Part shown: piece by piece, positions 61,389 through 64,000 of the stretch | Layout of the letters: every line of letters begins with the position of its first letter | Position numbering within the stretch: position 1 is the first letter of the stretch | From: Curtobacterium sp. MCBA15_001 | Lineage (GTDB): Bacteria; Actinomycetota; Actinomycetes; Actinomycetales; Microbacteriaceae | Direction of reading: 5' to 3' | DNA: 64,000 nucleotides | Assembly: GCF_001864835.1 (NCBI RefSeq) | Contig: NZ_MJGI01000027.1 | Coordinates: 1-64,000 of the forward strand | Notes under the pieces: model-generated | Databases searched by the model: none | What the model was told of the DNA's origin: nothing | The model's input: only the letters and a program-made list of their open reading frames with translations | Translations under genes and position numbers: made by a program

Positions 61389-62614
61389 TGCCCACCGTCG
61401 ACACCGGCACCGCGACCGCGGCGGCGCTCGCCGTCGAGGACCGCTCCCTCGCCCACAACTACAGCCCGCTGCCCGTCGTCATCGCCTCGGGCTCCGGCGC
61501 CACCGTGACGGACGTGGACGGCAAGGAGTACCTCGACGGCCTCGCCGCGTACTCGGCCGTCAACTTCGGCCACGGCAACCCCCGGCTGCTCGACGCGGCC
61601 CGGGCGCAGCTCGACCGCGTCACGCTGACCAGCCGTGCGTTCGTGAACGACCGCCTCGGCCCGTTCGCGTCCGCGCTCGCCGAGCTCACCGGCACCGACA
61701 TGGTCCTGCCGATGAACACCGGGGCGGAGGCGGTCGAGTCCGCGATCAAGGTCTCGCGCGCCTGGGGCTACCGCGTCAAGGGCGTGCCGGCCGAGCACGC
61801 GACGATCATCGTGGCGAGCGGCAACTTCCACGGTCGGACCACGACGATCATCTCCTTCTCGGACGACCCCTCCGCGCGTGATGACTTCGGTCCGTACACG
61901 CCGGGCTTCCGCACGGTGCCGTACGGCGACGCCGAGGCCCTGCGCGCGGCGATGGACGAAACCGTCGTCGCGGTGCTGCTCGAGCCGATCCAGGGCGAGG
62001 GCGGCGTGGTCATCCCGCCCGAGTCCTACCTGCCGTCCGTGCGGGCGATCTGCGACGAGTTCGGCGCGCTGTTCGTCGCCGACGAGATCCAGTCCGGGCT
62101 CGGTCGCACCGGGCACACCCTCGCGGTGTCGCGCGTCGGCGTCCGCCCGGACCTGATCACGCTCGGCAAGGCCCTCGGCGGCGGCATCGTGCCGGTGTCC
62201 GCGGTCGTCGGCTCCCGCGAGGTCCTCGGCGTCCTGCGTCCGGGCGAGCACGGCTCGACGTTCGGCGGCAACCCGCTCGCCGCAGCCGTCGGGTCCGAGG
62301 TCGTCGCGATGCTCGCCGAGGGCACGTTCCAGCAGCGGGCCCTCGACGGCGAACCGCTCCTGCGCGGGCTGCTCGAGGACCTGGTCGGGCACGGTGTCGT
62401 GGCGCACCGCGTCGCCGGACTGTGGGCCGGCATCGACATCGACCCCGCGATCGGGACCGGCAAGGAGATCGCGAAGGCGATGGCGGCACGCGGAGTCCTG
62501 GTCAAGGACACCCACGGGTCGACGATCCGCTTCGCGCCACCACTCGTCGTGACCGACGACGAGATCGCCATGGCGATCGGCGTGCTCGGCGAGGTCCTGC
62601 GCGACCGCAGCTGA
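61388..62614 (+). CDS. rocD: Ornithine aminotransferase
   Basis: A 408-residue PLP enzyme that moves the delta-amino group of ornithine to 2-oxoglutarate. LVLPMNTGAEAVESAIKV, LLEPIQGEGGVVIPP, VADEIQSGLGRTG and the PLP Lys in LITLGKALGGGIVP (about residue 258) are typical. ATG overlaps the ddaH stop by one base. It is controlled, presumably, by the divergent Lrp-type regulator. Confidence 0.94.
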   Translation: MPTVDTGTATAAALAVEDRSLAHNYSPLPVVIASGSGATVTDVDGKEYLDGLAAYSAVNFGHGNPRLLDAARAQLDRVTLTSRAFVNDRLGPFASALAELTGTDMVLPMNTGAEAVESAIKVSRAWGYRVKGVPAEHATIIVASGNFHGRTTTIISFSDDPSARDDFGPYTPGFRTVPYGDAEALRAAMDETVVAVLLEPIQGEGGVVIPPESYLPSVRAICDEFGALFVADEIQSGLGRTGHTLAVSRVGVRPDLITLGKALGGGIVPVSAVVGSREVLGVLRPGEHGSTFGGNPLAAAVGSEVVAMLAEGTFQQRALDGEPLLRGLLEDLVGHGVVAHRVAGLWAGIDIDPAIGTGKEIAKAMAARGVLVKDTHGSTIRFAPPLVVTDDEIAMAIGVLGEVLRDRS

Positions 62615-62623
62615 CGCAGCGGA

Positions 62624-62660
62624 CCCGCACCGGGCCTCCCGGCCGGAGGCGCGGTGCGGG
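62624..62660. terminator. Terminator between rocD and epimerase genes
   Basis: CCCGCACCG (62624-62632) pairs with CGGTGCGGG (62652-62660); the loop contains GGGCCTCCCGG, a member of the dispersed repeat. The gap is convergent, so it serves both genes. Confidence 0.75.
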
Positions 62661-62675
62661 CCCACGCAGACGCCG

Positions 62676-63674
62676 CTAGACCGCCCAGCGCTCCGCGAGC
62701 TGGTCCATCAGCGCGTCGAGCCGCTCGTCGACGACCTGCTCCTCCGGGTGCGCCTCGTACCACGCGATGACCTCGCGGACACCCTGCCGGTACGGAGTAC
62801 GCGGGCGGTACCACGGCACCAGCGACCGGATCTTGCTGTTGTCGAACACCGAGCTGTTCGCCTTGTCGCCGAGCAGCGCAGCACCCCAGTCCGCGTCCAC
62901 CGCGGCGATGGCATCGGCGGGCACGTGCACGATCCGCAGGTCCTCGACGCCCGCCGCAGCCGCGATCTCGTGGGCGATCGCGTTCCAGGTCGGGGCCTCG
63001 TCGCTCGTGATGGTGAACGCTTCTCCGATGCTCGAAGCGTTGTCGAGCAGCCCGGTGAACCCGACTGCGAAGTCACGGCTGTGCGTCAACGTCCACAGCG
63101 AACTGCCGTCGCCCGTGATGATGACCGGCTTGCCCGCCCGCATCCGTGCGATCGCCGTCCACCCGCCGGTCAGGGGCAGCTTCGTCTCGTCGTAGGTGTG
63201 CGACGGCCGGACGATCGTGACCGGGAAGTCCTGCTCGCGGTACGCCTGCATGAGCAGGTCCTCGCACGCGATCTTGTCCCGCGAGTACTGCCAGAACGGG
63301 TTCTTCAGCGGCGTCGACTCCGTGATCGGCAGGTGCGTCGCGGGGGTCTGGTACGCCGAGGCCGAGCTGATGAACACGTACTGGTTCGTCCGGCCGGCGA
63401 AGAAGTCGATGTCCGCCTGCACCTGGTCGGGCGTGAAGGCGATCCAGTTCACGACGGTGTCGAAGTGACGGTCGCCGAGGACGTCCGCCAGTGCGGCGCG
63501 GTCCGACACGTCGGCCTGGAGGCGCTCCACACTGTCCGGGATCGGCCTGCCTCCGGTGGTCCCGCGGTTCAGGACGGTGACGTCGATCCCCTGTCGGGTC
63601 GCCTCCGTCACACACGCGGCGCTGATGACGCCGCTCCCACCGATGAACAGGACACGCGCTCCGTTACTGGTCAT
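62676..63674 (-). CDS. NAD-dependent epimerase/dehydratase family protein
   Basis: A 332-residue extended SDR: VLFIGGSGVISAACVTEATRQG cofactor fold (residues 8-29), FISSASAYQ and the catalytic YSRDK (about 135) are visible. It probably acts on a nucleotide sugar or related metabolite. GGAAGGTGG precedes ATG at 63674. The first bases of the gene overlap the 3' end of the neighbouring Abi-like gene by 11 bases. Confidence 0.9.
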   Translation of the reverse strand: MTSNGARVLFIGGSGVISAACVTEATRQGIDVTVLNRGTTGGRPIPDSVERLQADVSDRAALADVLGDRHFDTVVNWIAFTPDQVQADIDFFAGRTNQYVFISSASAYQTPATHLPITESTPLKNPFWQYSRDKIACEDLLMQAYREQDFPVTIVRPSHTYDETKLPLTGGWTAIARMRAGKPVIITGDGSSLWTLTHSRDFAVGFTGLLDNASSIGEAFTITSDEAPTWNAIAHEIAAAAGVEDLRIVHVPADAIAAVDADWGAALLGDKANSSVFDNSKIRSLVPWYRPRTPYRQGVREVIAWYEAHPEEQVVDERLDALMDQLAERWAV

Positions 63675-64000
63675 GCGTCCACGAAACCACCTTCCGGGCG
63701 CGATGCCGCGCAGTTTCGGGGTGCGGGGTCGCTCGGGTGCATCGGAGGTGCGGTGATCGCGGCCGCGCGGCGATGACGGCGGGCAGGTCGGAGACCCGCT
63801 CGGCCCAGGCGCCGGCGACCGGGGACACCCACGAGAGCAGTTCGACGGCGAGCCGCTGGTCGCGGCCGAGGTCACGCTCGTGGATCGGTTCGTAGTGCGC
63901 GGCGCGGTTGCGGACGAAGTGCAGTTGCTGCAGGCGTTGCGCGACCTCTGCGCGACGGACGCGCAGATTCGGGGCTCCGTCCGGGAACGCCCGGTGCACG
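63664..64000 (-). CDS. 3' part of an Abi/HEPN-like protein (partial)
   Basis: The frame is open at base 64000, so the 5' end lies right of the window; 112 residues are visible. The HEPN signature VRNRAAHYEPIHERDLG (near the middle) and a following WVSP segment match Abi_2/AbiF-like abortive-infection proteins, whose Arg-x4-6-His motif is a ribonuclease active site. It ends with TAA at 63666-63664. Without the N-terminal part a DUF4145-type HEPN protein cannot be excluded. Confidence 0.6.
   Translation of the reverse strand, partial: VHRAFPDGAPNLRVRRAEVAQRLQQLHFVRNRAAHYEPIHERDLGRDQRLAVELLSWVSPVAGAWAERVSDLPAVIAARPRSPHLRCTRATPHPETARHRARKVVSWTHDQ

Noticed and set aside
1-64000. CRISPR arrays, tRNA, rRNA, insertion sequences
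   Set aside because: No regularly spaced identical repeats, no tRNA T-loop (GGTTCGAATCC-like) in a cloverleaf context, and no transposase frames were found.

Overview
The window is chromosomal DNA from a very GC-rich actinobacterium. Gene density is high, stop/start overlaps (ATGA, GTGA, TGATG) are frequent, and there is an actinobacterial NucS mismatch endonuclease and a complete coproporphyrin-type heme pathway. Together with the many leaderless promoters this fits Microbacteriaceae, and the overall style resembles Curtobacterium; the genus is an inference. No rRNA, tRNA, CRISPR array, insertion sequence or prophage was recognised, and no gap between genes exceeds 300 bases.

Layout. 1-600 is the 3' end of a probable exported protein. 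668-4112 is a divergent sugar-metabolism locus (oxidoreductase, sugar-phosphate isomerase, MFS transporter) with two matching operator-like sites. 4187-13021 holds independent accessory genes: carboxylesterase, TetR regulator, acetyltransferase, an M16-type peptidase flanked by exact 36-base direct repeats, Nudix hydrolase, VOC protein, small-molecule kinase, NmrA-type reductase, MFS transporter and HAD phosphatase. 13117-19888 holds nucS, a divergent MFS/LacI pair, MATE and GAP-family membrane proteins and a uracil/xanthine permease. 19948-22856 is an M13 peptidase coupled to a beta-lactamase-fold protein whose active site looks lost. 23003-27267 is an envelope-stress block of the Asp23/AmaP/DUF2273/CsbD type. 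27428-30184 holds an AraC regulator, a lipoprotein, a repeat protein and a Nudix hydrolase.

30205-41366 encodes heme synthesis from glutamyl-tRNA: hemA reads left; hemE, cgoX, then three small envelope genes, then chdC (hemQ), cpfC (hemH), hemC, hemD, hemB and hemL read right. It contains every step of the coproporphyrin route except glutamyl-tRNA synthetase. 41441-55736 holds pfkA, a quinone-oxidoreductase-like protein, a GntR/ABC pair, a DNA glycosylase, MarR, a large PutA-type protein whose aldehyde dehydrogenase half has lost both catalytic residues, a protein phosphatase, an SDR enzyme, a DUF2071 protein and a nitroreductase.

56132-59768 is the most unusual segment: a lower-GC cassette, read leftward, of an 87-residue single-pass peptide with two cysteines, an ABC ATPase, a small membrane protein, a large multi-pass permease and an M50 site-2-type protease. 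It has a recognisable promoter and a nested inverted repeat in the leader. I interpret it as a peptide maturation, export and immunity system, possibly a new bacteriocin or signalling-peptide type. 59829-62614 is arginine/ornithine catabolism (Lrp regulator, dimethylargininase-like hydrolase, ornithine aminotransferase). The right edge carries an NAD-dependent epimerase and the 3' part of an Abi/HEPN-like gene.

Two genome-scale themes recur. At least 18 genes show a -10 hexamer exactly 6-7 bases before the start codon, which is the signature of leaderless mRNAs. A GGAGGCCCGG-centred repeat is scattered through intergenic regions, terminators and gene ends.
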